From: Sphingobium estronivorans | GTDB taxonomy: Bacteria > Pseudomonadota > Alphaproteobacteria > Sphingomonadales > Sphingomonadaceae | Direction of reading: 5' to 3' | Assembly (NCBI RefSeq): GCF_008692605.1 | Contig: NZ_LFCT01000031.1 | Coordinates: forward strand, 1-58,643 | DNA length: 58,643 bases | In this document: in pieces, positions 16,159-24,602 of the stretch | Layout: every line of letters starts with the position of its first letter | Position numbering within the stretch: the first letter of the stretch is position 1 | Notes under the pieces: generated by a model | Databases searched by the model: none | The model's input: the letters and a program-made list of their open reading frames with translations, nothing else | Told to the model about the DNA's origin: nothing | Translations under genes and position numbers: made by a program

Positions 16159-18615
16159 TCAAGGCTTGCCCTTGGCGTCGGCGCGTTTCGTGCGCAAGGT
16201 GGCGCTGGCCGCCGCCGGATCGTCGGGCCAGGGATGGCGGGGGTAGCGCCCGCGCATCTCCTTGGCGACGGCGCTCCAGCTTCCCGCCCAGAAGCCCGGC
16301 AGGTCGCGCGTCGTCTGGATCGGGCGGCCAGCGGGCGAGGTGAGGGAAAGGACCAGCGGAATGCGCCGGCTGCCGACCACCGGATGTTCGCTGAGGCCGA
16401 AAAGGGCCTGTACGCGCAGTTCGACGCGCGGTCCCCCTTCCGCTGAATAGTCGATTTCATGAGTGCTGCCTGCGGGCGAGCGGAAGTCGGACGGCGCGAG
16501 CCGGTCGATCTGCTGCTTGCCGTCCCAGCCGATCAGCCCTTCGAGCACGCCGGAAAGCTGCGACCTGTCGATGTCGGACAGGCGACGTTTGCCCTGCAGC
16601 AGCGGCGGCAGCCATGCGTCCAGCGTCGCTGTCAACGCGGCCTCGGACAGCGCCTCCACCCCGGCAAAATCCGCGCGCATCCTGAGCGACCGTGCCGCGT
16701 CCGACCAGGGGAGCAGGTCCAGCCCGCCCTGCCGCACGCCTTCGGTCAGGGCCGCGACCACGGCTTCGGGATCGGGCCGGTCGTCGGAGCCGGAGGAGAG
16801 CCGCACCGCGCCCAGCCGCCGTTCGCGTAGCGCCTCGATCCCCGCATTGGCGGCGCGGAAGCGGACGGTGCGATGCTCCGCGATGCGCGCGCCGAACAGG
16901 GCGATCACGTCTGCCTCGCTGATCGGCGCGGCGGAGAGGATGCGGGCACCGGCCGCGCTGCCCTGCACTTCGCCCACCGCCAGCCATTCTTCCCGCGCCA
17001 GGGGACTGAGCGGGTCCAACCGGAAACCGCGTCCGCCGACGCTGGCCCAGTCCGCGCCGTCGCCAGAACGGCGCCTGGACACGCGATCGGGAAAGGCGAG
17101 GGCCAGGCAAAGCCCCGTGGCATGGTCGGCAGCAACGGCGGGCGTGCCCGCCTTGACCAGCCTGGCCCAGCGTTTGGCGAGGCCCCGCGCCGCATCTGCG
17201 CGCTTTCCGCTCTCCCGCCGCCAGCGTATCCGCCGCTGCGACAGGTCGTTGTCCTGCCCGCCAATGCCCCGCTCACCCAACAGCACGGCGATCTCCGCCG
17301 CGACCTCCGCCAGCCCCCTTTCGCCCGCTCGCACCAGCATATGACCGATGCGCGGCTCCAGCGGCAGGCTCGCCAGCGCCTTGCCATGCGCGGTGATGCG
17401 CCCGTCCGCGTCCAGCGCCTCCAGCACCGTCAGCCGCTTGCGGGCCTCCGCCACCGCAGCGGCGGGCGGTGCATCCAGCCAGCGCAGGTCCGCCGGATCG
17501 CCGACCCCCCAGAGCGCGCAGTCGAGGATCAGGCTGGAAAGATCGCTTTCCAATATCTGCGGTGGGTCGAAGGGCGGCATCCCCGCCGTCGCCGCTGCTT
17601 CCCACAGCCGATAGGCGACGCCGGGCCGCTGGCGCGCGGCGCGGCCCGCGCGCTGGGTCGCCGCCGCCTGACTGGCTCGCTCCGTCACCAGCCGCGTCAC
17701 CCCCGCCGCCCGGTCATAGCGCGGCCGCCGCGCCAGCCCGCTGTCGACCACGATCCGCACGCCGTCGATGGTCAGGCTGGTTTCCGCGATGGAGGTGGCG
17801 AGAATGACCTTCCGCCGCCCTTTCCGCGAAGGCCGGATCGCCATCCGCTGCGCCGCCGGGTCGAGCGATCCGTGCAGCTTGTGGACTTCCACGCCCGCGC
17901 CCTCCAGCCGCTCCGCCGTCCGTTCGATCTCCGCGACGCCGGGCAGGAAGGCGAGCAGATCGCCCTCGGCCTCCTCGCTCAGCGCCCGGCGGATGGCGGC
18001 GGCCATTTCGTCCTCGACCCGTTTTTCCGATGCGCGCCCGACATGACGGAGCTCCAGCGGCTGGATGCGGCCTTCGCTCTCCACCACCGGCGCGCCGTCC
18101 AGCAGCGCGGCGAAGCGCGCCCCGTCCAATGTCGCGGACATCGGCACGATCCGCAGATCGGGCCGCAGCGCGCTCTGGGCATCGAGGGCCAGGGCCAGCC
18201 CGAAATCGCTGTCCAGACTGCGCTCATGCACTTCGTCGAAGAGGACGGCGGACACGCCCGACAGTTCCGGGTCGTCCTGAATCCGCCGGACGAAAATCCC
18301 CTCGGTCAGCACCAGGAGCCGCGTTCTGGCGGATTGTTTCGAATCCATGCGCGTCGCATAGCCGACCGTGCCGCCCGGCTGCTCGCCCATCAGTTCGGCG
18401 ATCCGCTCCGCCGCCACCCGCGCCGCCAGACGCCGGGGGGAGAGCAACAGCACCTGTCCCGTGCACCATGGCTCATCCAGCAGGGCAGGGGCCACGGCGG
18501 TCGTCTTGCCCGCGCCCGGCGGCGCCACCAGCACGACATTGCGCCCTGTGCGCAAGGCGGCGAGCAGTTCGGGCAGCACGGCATGGATGGGCAGGGGAGC
18601 AAGCGGGGTGTGCAT
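16159..18615 (-). CDS. hrpB: ATP-dependent helicase HrpB
   Basis: 818 residues, typical for HrpB. Start at ATG 18615, preceded by AGAGGA at about 7 nt; an ATG at 18636 lacks a ribosome binding site. Motifs in order: Walker A APPGAGKTT, DEVH in LFDEVHERS, SATLD, the TSIAETSLTIDG region, QRAGRAARQRPG (motif VI), then an HA2 domain and the HrpB-specific C-terminal region with the HPWPDDP signature. DExH helicases of this family act on RNA or DNA; the cellular role is poorly defined. Its antisense strand carries a very long spurious open frame because of GC-rich codon bias. Confidence 0.93.
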   Translation of the reverse strand: MHTPLAPLPIHAVLPELLAALRTGRNVVLVAPPGAGKTTAVAPALLDEPWCTGQVLLLSPRRLAARVAAERIAELMGEQPGGTVGYATRMDSKQSARTRLLVLTEGIFVRRIQDDPELSGVSAVLFDEVHERSLDSDFGLALALDAQSALRPDLRIVPMSATLDGARFAALLDGAPVVESEGRIQPLELRHVGRASEKRVEDEMAAAIRRALSEEAEGDLLAFLPGVAEIERTAERLEGAGVEVHKLHGSLDPAAQRMAIRPSRKGRRKVILATSIAETSLTIDGVRIVVDSGLARRPRYDRAAGVTRLVTERASQAAATQRAGRAARQRPGVAYRLWEAAATAGMPPFDPPQILESDLSSLILDCALWGVGDPADLRWLDAPPAAAVAEARKRLTVLEALDADGRITAHGKALASLPLEPRIGHMLVRAGERGLAEVAAEIAVLLGERGIGGQDNDLSQRRIRWRRESGKRADAARGLAKRWARLVKAGTPAVAADHATGLCLALAFPDRVSRRRSGDGADWASVGGRGFRLDPLSPLAREEWLAVGEVQGSAAGARILSAAPISEADVIALFGARIAEHRTVRFRAANAGIEALRERRLGAVRLSSGSDDRPDPEAVVAALTEGVRQGGLDLLPWSDAARSLRMRADFAGVEALSEAALTATLDAWLPPLLQGKRRLSDIDRSQLSGVLEGLIGWDGKQQIDRLAPSDFRSPAGSTHEIDYSAEGGPRVELRVQALFGLSEHPVVGSRRIPLVLSLTSPAGRPIQTTRDLPGFWAGSWSAVAKEMRGRYPRHPWPDDPAAASATLRTKRADAKGKP

Positions 18616-18681
18616 CGCCGCTTCCTCTCGCGCCATTCGCGCTTCAACGCAATGATTCAGCTTGGGGGTTCAGCTTTCGGG

Positions 18682-19461
18682 TCAGGCGAACAGCAGCGCG
18701 TGGATCGGGTTCTTCGGGTCCAGCAGCATCTTGGCGGTCAGCGCCAGCGACATGACGATGAGCAGCGGCCGGATCAACCGGCTGCCGAAGCGCATGGCGA
18801 GGCGCGACCCGATCTGCCCGCCGGTGATGCTTCCGACCGCCATGGCGAGGCCGACGATCCAGATCACATGCCCGCCCACGATCATGATGAGCAGCCCGGC
18901 GAGGTTGCTGGCGAAATTGGCCGCCTTGGTCTGCGCCGTGGCCCGGACCAGGCCGAGGCCGCCCAAAGCGACGAAGATCGTGGTGTAGAATGCACCCGCG
19001 CCCGGCCCGAAAAAGCCGTCATAAAAGCCGATGACGCCGATCAGCAGGCTGAGCGCGGCCATGCCGACCCGCTGGTGCCGGTCCATTTCGCTGACCTTGG
19101 GCGAGAAGGTGAAATAGGCGGCCAGCGCGATCAGCAGCGCGGGCATCAGCCCCGCCAGGATCGACGGATCGACCCGCTGGATCAGCCAGGCCCCGCCCGC
19201 CGATCCGGCAAAGGCAGCGATTACCGGCCAGCGATAGGCCTTCAGATCCATATGCCCCGCCCGCGCATAGGCGATGCAGGCGCCGAAGGTGCCGAGCGAG
19301 GATTGCAGCTTGTTGGTCGCCACCGCGGGGACGGGCGGAATGCCGGCGGCGAGCAAAGCGGGCAGGGCGATCAGCCCGCCGCCACCCGCCATCGCGTCGA
19401 TGCACCCCGCCATCAGCGCGGCGGCCATCAGGAAGACGATGGTTTCAGGAGACGGGATCAT
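18682..19461 (-). CDS. TauE/SafE family permease (TSUP)
   Basis: 259 residues with about eight hydrophobic segments. Conserved features: AGCIDAMAGGGGLIALPALL near the start, NKLQSSLGTFGA, then a second half with GFYDGFFGPGAGAFYT, the internal repeat typical of TSUP transporters. The family exports or imports small sulfur-containing or organic anions; the substrate cannot be read from the sequence. Encoded on the minus strand 33 bp downstream of the polyprenyl synthase gene's stop, so read-through is possible. Confidence 0.9.
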   Translation of the reverse strand: MIPSPETIVFLMAAALMAGCIDAMAGGGGLIALPALLAAGIPPVPAVATNKLQSSLGTFGACIAYARAGHMDLKAYRWPVIAAFAGSAGGAWLIQRVDPSILAGLMPALLIALAAYFTFSPKVSEMDRHQRVGMAALSLLIGVIGFYDGFFGPGAGAFYTTIFVALGGLGLVRATAQTKAANFASNLAGLLIMIVGGHVIWIVGLAMAVGSITGGQIGSRLAMRFGSRLIRPLLIVMSLALTAKMLLDPKNPIHALLFA

Positions 19462-19494
19462 GGGCTCCTCAAACGAATGAAGCGCGCAAAATCG

Positions 19495-20523
19495 TCAATA
19501 GGCCCGCGCTATCGCAAATTCCACCGCTTCGGTCAGCGACGCCTTGGCCTTGCCATTGTCGAACATGCCGAGTGCATCGATCGCGCGCTGGCCATAATGC
19601 CGCGCCCGCGCCAGCGTGTCGTCGATCGCGCCGGTCTGACGCAACAGGGCGGTCGCGTGCGCAAGGTCCTCATCGCTCACCCGATTGCCGGCCATGGCGG
19701 CCTTCCAGAAGGCACGATCCTCGTCGGCCCCCCGCGCATAGGCCAGGATCACCGGCAGCGTCACCTTGCCGTCGCGGAAATCGTCGCCCGCATCCTTGCC
19801 CATGGTGGCGCCGTCCGATTCATAGTCGATGGCGTCGTCGATCAGCTGGAAGGCGATGCCGAGATTGCGGCCATAGACGTCGAGCGCCTGCTCCTCCGCC
19901 TCGTCACGGTCCGCCACCACGGCGGAAATCCGGCAGGCCGCCGCGAACAGGGCGGCCGTCTTGGCACCGATGATGTCGAGATATTGTTCTTCGCTGGTGT
20001 CGATCTTGCGCTGGGCGGTGAGCTGGTTGACCTCACCCTCCGCGATCACGGCGGACGCGTTGGAGAGGATCTTCAGAACCTTCAGCGATTCCGCCTCGAC
20101 CATCAGCTCGAAGGAGCGCGAGAAAAGGAAATCGCCCACCAGCACGCTGGCACTGTTGCCCCAGATGATGTTCGCGGTCTTGCGGCCCCGGCGCAGGCCC
20201 GACCCGTCGACCACATCGTCATGCAGCAGCGTCGCGGTGTGGATGAATTCGACGGCGGCGGCCAGCTTGTAATGGCGCGACCCGGCATAGCCGACCAGAT
20301 CGGCGCAGGCCAGCGTCAGCATCGGCCGCATCCGCTTGCCGCCGCCCGCGATCAGATGACCGGCCAGTTCGGGAATCAGCGGAATGCGCGACTGCATCCG
20401 GTCCAGGATGACGGCATTCACCTGGTTCATGCCCTCGGCGACCAACGCCATCATGGGAGCGAGCGAAGGCGCGCTGTTGGCGCGGCCGATGGGATGGATA
20501 TTGCCGGTGGCGGGTGCAGTCAT
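19495..20523 (-). CDS. Polyprenyl diphosphate synthase (quinone side chain)
   Basis: 342 residues from the ATG at 20523 (other in-frame ATGs at 20535 and 20547). First Asp-rich motif LLHDDVVDGSGLRRG (DDxxD) and second LIDDAIDYES, with GGGKRMRPML at the N-terminal side. This is a long-chain trans-prenyltransferase of the IspB/DdsA group, extending farnesyl diphosphate with isopentenyl units. Sphingomonads use ubiquinone-10, so decaprenyl diphosphate synthase is likely, but chain length cannot be told by eye. Divergent from the chorismate mutase gene, with a palindromic repeat between the two. Confidence 0.88.
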   Translation of the reverse strand: MTAPATGNIHPIGRANSAPSLAPMMALVAEGMNQVNAVILDRMQSRIPLIPELAGHLIAGGGKRMRPMLTLACADLVGYAGSRHYKLAAAVEFIHTATLLHDDVVDGSGLRRGRKTANIIWGNSASVLVGDFLFSRSFELMVEAESLKVLKILSNASAVIAEGEVNQLTAQRKIDTSEEQYLDIIGAKTAALFAAACRISAVVADRDEAEEQALDVYGRNLGIAFQLIDDAIDYESDGATMGKDAGDDFRDGKVTLPVILAYARGADEDRAFWKAAMAGNRVSDEDLAHATALLRQTGAIDDTLARARHYGQRAIDALGMFDNGKAKASLTEAVEFAIARAY

Positions 20524-20620
20524 GACAAGCGCCATGTGGCGGGGCAAAATGCTAAAGGCAAGCGGGAATAGCTTGCGCGGGCGCCCGGAAGCGGCAAAAA
20601 GCGCGCGTTATTTGATTGAC

Positions 20621-20665
20621 GCATCGCTCGGGCGGAAAACCTGTACCCACTTTTTCTAGCGATGC
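20621..20665. repeat. Palindromic intergenic repeat, GCATCG family, copy 2
   Basis: GCATCGCT (20621-20628) / AGCGATGC (20658-20665) with GGCGGAAAACC and a CCCACTTTTT arm between. Same layout as 10949-10996. It lies in the shared promoter region of two divergent genes, just before the chorismate mutase ribosome binding site. Confidence 0.6.
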
Positions 20666-20682
20666 TCTGCCGGAGGACGACA

Positions 20683-20967
20683 GTGGACGAGACTTTGAAG
20701 CGCTATCGCGAGAGCATCGACAATATCGACGCGGCGCTGGTCTTCATGCTGGCCGAGCGGTTCAAGATCACCCAGGCCGTGGGCGAGTATAAGGCGACGC
20801 ACGACCTGCCGCCCGCCGATCCGGGACGGGAGGAGCGCCAGATCGCGCGCCTGCGCCAATTGGCCACCGATGCCAATCTGGACCCCGACTTCACCGAAAA
20901 ATTCCTGCGCTTCATCATCGACGAAGTGATCCGCCACCATGAGCGGCTGCGCGAGCAACAGGGCTGA
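20683..20967 (+). CDS. Chorismate mutase (AroQ type)
   Basis: 94 residues starting at GTG 20683, with GGAGG 6 nt upstream. The all-helical AroQ fold is evident: RYRESIDNIDAALVFMLAERF, the Lys in KITQAVGEYKA, then GREERQIARLRQLA and a C-terminal helix FIIDEVIRHHE. It converts chorismate to prephenate, the branch point to Phe and Tyr. No fused prephenate dehydratase or dehydrogenase domain is present, so it is a monofunctional enzyme. Confidence 0.92.
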   Translation: MDETLKRYRESIDNIDAALVFMLAERFKITQAVGEYKATHDLPPADPGREERQIARLRQLATDANLDPDFTEKFLRFIIDEVIRHHERLREQQG

Positions 20968-20985
20968 GATTGATGGATTGAGGTC

Positions 20986-21003
20986 GCATCGCTTTCACGA
21001 TGC
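20986..21003. repeat. Short GCATCG/CGATGC hairpin
   Basis: Perfect 6-bp arms around CTTTCA, located between the stop of the chorismate mutase gene and the convergent stop of the DMT transporter gene. Related in its arms to the longer GCATCG repeats. It could act as a weak terminator for either gene, but there is no T-run. Confidence 0.4.
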
Positions 21004-21900
21004 CTAGGCCGGCTCGGCGATTTCCCGACTGCGCGCGGGTCGGGTGGAGCGGCCCAGCATCACCCCGCCCAGCGCCAGCGCGAAGCCGAGCATCTGCACC
21101 GATCCCAGCCGCTCCCCGAACAACAGCCACGCCTCTATCGCCGCCAGCGGCGGGACCGTCAGCAACAGCATCGACATGCGCGTCGGCCCCTGATGCCGGA
21201 CCAGCCAGACCAGCAGCGACAGCCCGGCGGCGGACAGCCCCAGCACCGCCCAGCCAAGGCCGATCCACAGCATCGGGCTGCCGTCCCAGCGATAGTCCCC
21301 GACCAGCAGCGTCGCCGCCAGCGCCACCAGCGCGCCGCCCGCATTCTGCACCGCGCCTGAAATCGCGATCCCGTCCCCGGCAATCTCGCCCCGCTGGATC
21401 AGAGTTCCGCCCGCCATGCCCAGCACGGCGACCATGCCGGCCAGTGCCGGCCAGATGGTGATCGATCCCGCGCCCGACCGCTCGATGGCGGGGAGGAGCA
21501 CGCAGCCGGCCCCGACAATCGCGATGGCCAGGCCGCCCCAGGCACGCCCCGCCAGCCGGTCGCCCAGAAAGGCGACGCTGCCCACCGCCACCATCAGCGG
21601 CTGAAGCGCACCCAGCAGCGCCATGATCCCGGCGGGCATGCCGTTGTTCAGCGCCCACCAGCTCAGCGTCAGGTAGATGCCGTGCAGCATCGCGCCCGCC
21701 GCCAGATGCAGCCCCAGCCGACGCCCGCGCGGCAGAGCCTGTCGCGCGTAGAGCGCCGCGCCGAAGAGCAGCAGCGTGGACAGCGTCAGGCGAATGGCGA
21801 GAATGAGTTCGGGCGCGGCGTGAGGAACCATGGCCCGCGCGACGATGAAACCGGTAGACCAGATCAGGACGAAGAAAATGGAAGCAAGGACGGCAATCAT
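21004..21900 (-). CDS. DMT-superfamily (EamA) transporter
   Basis: 298 residues with ten predicted membrane helices arranged as two EamA repeats. The first begins FFVLIWSTGFIVARAMVP (the common WST/GxxF pattern) and the second near the middle (GMVAVLGMAGGTLIQR). Inner-membrane exporter of an unknown metabolite. The C-terminal end is basic. It is separated from ccmB by 50 bp on the same strand. Confidence 0.9.
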   Translation of the reverse strand: MIAVLASIFFVLIWSTGFIVARAMVPHAAPELILAIRLTLSTLLLFGAALYARQALPRGRRLGLHLAAGAMLHGIYLTLSWWALNNGMPAGIMALLGALQPLMVAVGSVAFLGDRLAGRAWGGLAIAIVGAGCVLLPAIERSGAGSITIWPALAGMVAVLGMAGGTLIQRGEIAGDGIAISGAVQNAGGALVALAATLLVGDYRWDGSPMLWIGLGWAVLGLSAAGLSLLVWLVRHQGPTRMSMLLLTVPPLAAIEAWLLFGERLGSVQMLGFALALGGVMLGRSTRPARSREIAEPA

Positions 21901-21950
21901 GCCTGCGCCTTTGGCCTATCGGCGCGGGCCTGTCGAGTTGTGATTTAAAA

Positions 21951-22598
21951 CTATTCCCGCCCGGCCCGGATTGCCGCCCCGCCGGCAAAGGGCGTGATCG
22001 CGACCAGCAGCAGCGATGCCGCGCCCAGGAATTTGAACGCCGCCCCGCTGCCGTCGCCCAAAGTCCCGGCGCCAAAGATCAGCAACGGCACCGCCAGCGG
22101 CAGGGCCAAAAGGCCCGACAGCGCGCCGCTCGACCGCAGCCCCGCCGTCAGCGTCGCCACCAGCAACCCCAGCGCCGCCAGCGCAGGCGTCCCGATCAGC
22201 AGGCCCAGCTCCAGCAGGGCGATGGTCGCGCCGTCCAGCTTCAGCAGCGCAGCGGCGGGCAAGGTCGCGATCATCAGTGCCGGGCCGAAACCCAGCCAAT
22301 GCGCGATCAACCGGGCGAGGACCACCATCTCCTCCCCGATGTCGCGCAGCGCGATCTGGTCCAGAACGCCTCTCTCCCGGTCGGGCGCGACCAGCCGGTC
22401 CACCGGCAACAGGCTGGCGAGCAGCGCCGCGATCCACAACATCCCCCCGCCGGTCCGTCGCAGCAGCGCCGCATCGGGTCCGACCGCGAAGGGATAGAGG
22501 CTTGCCACCAGCAACAGGAAGGCGACCGGCAGCCACAGTCCCGCCGACTGCCAGGCCTGCCGCAAGTCCCGTGCGGCGAGCGTCAGGAGGACGGTCAT
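21951..22598 (-). CDS. ccmB: Haem exporter subunit CcmB
   Basis: 215 residues with six hydrophobic segments. N-terminal LAARDLRQAWQSAGLW and the early DRERGVLDQIAL stretch fit CcmB, the permease of the CcmABCD complex that serves cytochrome c maturation (system I). It overlaps ccmA by 4 bp, as commonly seen. The remaining ccm genes are not in the window. Confidence 0.92.
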   Translation of the reverse strand: MTVLLTLAARDLRQAWQSAGLWLPVAFLLLVASLYPFAVGPDAALLRRTGGGMLWIAALLASLLPVDRLVAPDRERGVLDQIALRDIGEEMVVLARLIAHWLGFGPALMIATLPAAALLKLDGATIALLELGLLIGTPALAALGLLVATLTAGLRSSGALSGLLALPLAVPLLIFGAGTLGDGSGAAFKFLGAASLLLVAITPFAGGAAIRAGRE

Positions 22599-23200
22599 TC
22601 TCCCTCCTCCGCCGCGACATGGTCCTGCATGGCCATCACCACCGGCGTCACCAGCGGCAGCGGCTGGTGCGACGCCGCGACGACGATCCCGCCCCTGGCC
22701 AGATGCCCCGCCACCGCATCGCCCAGCAGGCCCAGCGCGGCATCGTCCAGCCCATTGCCCGGTTCGTCCAGCAGCCAGATCGGCGCGCCCGACGCAATCA
22801 CCCGCGCCAGCGCCGCCCGCTTGCGTTGCCCGGTGGAGAGCATGCGCACCGGCACCTGCGCCAGCGGCTCCAGCGCCATCGCCTCCAGCGCCGCGTCCAA
22901 TGCCTGTGCCGTCGCTCTGTCCAGTCGCGCCCAGAAATCCAGCGCGGCGCGAAGCGGCTGTTCCATGTCCAGCGCCAGCCGTTCATCGGTCAGCGCGACC
23001 CGCCCATGCCGTTCCACCATGCCCGCCGAGGCACGCAGCAGCCCCGCGCAAATGCGTATCAGGCTGGACTTGCCGATGCCATTGGGGCCTTTGAGCAAAG
23101 CGCTGCCGCCCGGTTCCATCGCCAGATCGACGCCCCGGAACAACAGCCGCCCGCCGCGCACGCAAGCGACGCCCGACAGGCGCAATCCCACCCGGCTCAT
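22595..23200 (-). CDS. ccmA: Haem exporter ATP-binding subunit CcmA
   Basis: 201 residues. Walker A LKGPNGIGKSSLIRI, ABC signature MLSTGQRKRAALARV, Walker B IWLLDEPGNGLD and switch His in VVAASHQPL. The short length is typical of CcmA. It hydrolyses ATP to drive release of holo-CcmE together with CcmB. The start overlaps the stop of the zincin gene (ATGA), so zincin, ccmA and ccmB form a single transcription unit. Confidence 0.93.
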   Translation of the reverse strand: MSRVGLRLSGVACVRGGRLLFRGVDLAMEPGGSALLKGPNGIGKSSLIRICAGLLRASAGMVERHGRVALTDERLALDMEQPLRAALDFWARLDRATAQALDAALEAMALEPLAQVPVRMLSTGQRKRAALARVIASGAPIWLLDEPGNGLDDAALGLLGDAVAGHLARGGIVVAASHQPLPLVTPVVMAMQDHVAAEEGE

Positions 23201-23622
23201 AGGGTGACCATGTCCTCCAGAACATGCATGTCGAGGTCGGAGAGGCCGAAATGATGGCCGATCTCATGCACCACCACATGGGTGATGAGCATGTCGAGCG
23301 GCACGCCGGTTTCCACCCATTCGTCCAGCAGCGGGCGGCGGAACAGGTGAATGGTCGGCGGCAGGTCGCCGGTCTGCGCCGCTTCCCCGACGGGACGCCC
23401 GGTATAGAGGCCGGTGAGGCCGAAGGGATCGTCTATCTCCATCTCCTTCAACACCTGCCGGTCGGCGAATTCCTCGACGAACAGCACGACATTGGCAAGA
23501 TACGCCCGGAAGGGTTCAGGCAGGCGCGCCAGGGCGCTCAGCGCCAGGCTTTCAATATCCTCGCGACTGGGCGCAAAACGGGGAGGTTGACCGGCATCGT
23601 CCATGGAGGAGACATAAAGCAT
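23197..23622 (-). CDS. Zincin-like metallopeptidase family protein
   Basis: 141 residues (ATG at 23622; an ATG at 23604 is also possible). The key motif is [15 protein letters not shown], an extended HExxHxxG zinc-binding site with catalytic Glu. Upstream lie [14 protein letters not shown] and GLYTGRPV, both characteristic of the small bacterial 'metallopeptidase family' proteins. No signal peptide, so cytoplasmic. The substrate is unknown. Its 3' end is coupled to ccmA. Confidence 0.87.
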   Translation of the reverse strand: MLYVSSMDDAGQPPRFAPSREDIESLALSALARLPEPFRAYLANVVLFVEEFADRQVLKEMEIDDPFGLTGLYTGRPVGEAAQTGDLPPTIHLFRRPLLDEWVETGVPLDMLITHVVVHEIGHHFGLSDLDMHVLEDMVTL

Positions 23623-23696
23623 GTTCCGAATCGTCTGGAAACAGCCGAAGATCGGGAAAATGCGTTAACGGCTCGCAGGAGCGGAGAGGACGACAA

Positions 23697-23984
23697 GTGA
23701 TCGCGAAACTGGATGAGGAAGAACGGGCGCTGGCGTTGCGGAATCTGCCCGAATGGACGCCGGTGCAGGAGCCGGAGGGCATTCGCCGGCTGTTCACTTT
23801 CAAGGATTTCGTGGGCGCCTTCGGTTTCATGACCAAGGTCGCGCTGCTCGCGGAAAAGGCGGACCATCATCCCGAATGGTCGAACGTCTATAACCGCGTC
23901 GACGTCACGCTCACCACCCATGACGCGGGGGGGCTGTCGCGTCGCGACATCGACCTTGCCGCGCAGATCGACGCCTTATTGTGA
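23697..23984 (+). CDS. 4a-hydroxytetrahydrobiopterin dehydratase (PCD/DCoH)
   Basis: 95 residues starting at GTG 23697, preceded by GGAGAGGA. The family signature is [24 protein letters not shown], split here as [16 protein letters not shown] and [19 protein letters not shown]. The double His followed by Pro-Glu-Trp is the active site. It recycles the pterin cofactor of aromatic amino acid hydroxylases. No hydroxylase gene is nearby. The 3' end overlaps the convergent lipoprotein gene by 9 bp. Confidence 0.93.
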   Translation: MIAKLDEEERALALRNLPEWTPVQEPEGIRRLFTFKDFVGAFGFMTKVALLAEKADHHPEWSNVYNRVDVTLTTHDAGGLSRRDIDLAAQIDALL

Positions 23985-24602
23985 CGCATTCCCCTCGATC
24001 CGGTCCTCATAGCCGCTGAGCGCGGCCATGACGGCCGGATCCTGGGCATAGCGGTCGCGCAGCCGGGCCAGGCGCGCGTCGGCGCCGGTGCACAGTTCCA
24101 CGATATTTTCCTGGAGGAAGGCGCGCCGCTCCATATCATAGGCTTCCTCCCCCCGGAAATGGTCGCAACTGTCGCGGTCGACCATGTAGCGGGTCACTTC
24201 CTCGGGGAAAGGCCGGGGGTCGGCGGCGCCGGCGGACGGCGGCAGATCTGGGACATAGGCGGGCGGCGGGATGTTGACGACCGACGGCTTGATCGGCGGG
24301 ATCGCCGGATGACCGGTCATCGCCACCCGCGGCGCCTCCGGGCCCCTGGGGGCGGGCGGGCGCTTGGTGGTCACGGTGGGATCGAGATCGGGCAGAATGC
24401 GCGTGGGCCGCGTATCGGGACCCGGCGCCCCATTCCCCATCGGCCCATTCATCGTCACCCCATCCGCCGTCACCCTGTCCACTGGCGCGGCGGCACGGGT
24501 CCGTTCCTGTCCGCTGGCGTCGGCATGGCCGGTGGAGGTGGGCGAGCAACCGGCGGCCAGCGCCAGCATCATCGTCGGAAACAGCTTCTTCCCCGCGTTC
24601 AC
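23976..24602 (-). CDS. Putative lipoprotein with Pro-rich linker
   Basis: 208 residues. The signal peptide ends in a lipobox (LALAAGC, Cys at about 19). A long Pro/Thr/Arg-rich low-complexity linker covers about residues 25-130. The C-terminal ~75 residues are structured and contain Cys pairs ([15 protein letters not shown] and [18 protein letters not shown]). The overall layout suggests an outer-membrane-anchored protein that spans part of the periplasm. No family recognised. It overlaps the upstream patatin-like gene by 4 bp, implying co-expression. Confidence 0.75.
   Translation of the reverse strand: MNAGKKLFPTMMLALAAGCSPTSTGHADASGQERTRAAAPVDRVTADGVTMNGPMGNGAPGPDTRPTRILPDLDPTVTTKRPPAPRGPEAPRVAMTGHPAIPPIKPSVVNIPPPAYVPDLPPSAGAADPRPFPEEVTRYMVDRDSCDHFRGEEAYDMERRAFLQENIVELCTGADARLARLRDRYAQDPAVMAALSGYEDRIEGNASQ

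Noticed and set aside
16873..20571. A 1232-codon plus-strand open frame opposite hrpB, the TauE/SafE permease and the polyprenyl synthase
   Set aside because: It is antisense to three recognisable genes, has Arg/His/Gln-rich composition typical of antisense frames in GC-rich DNA, and contains no domain.
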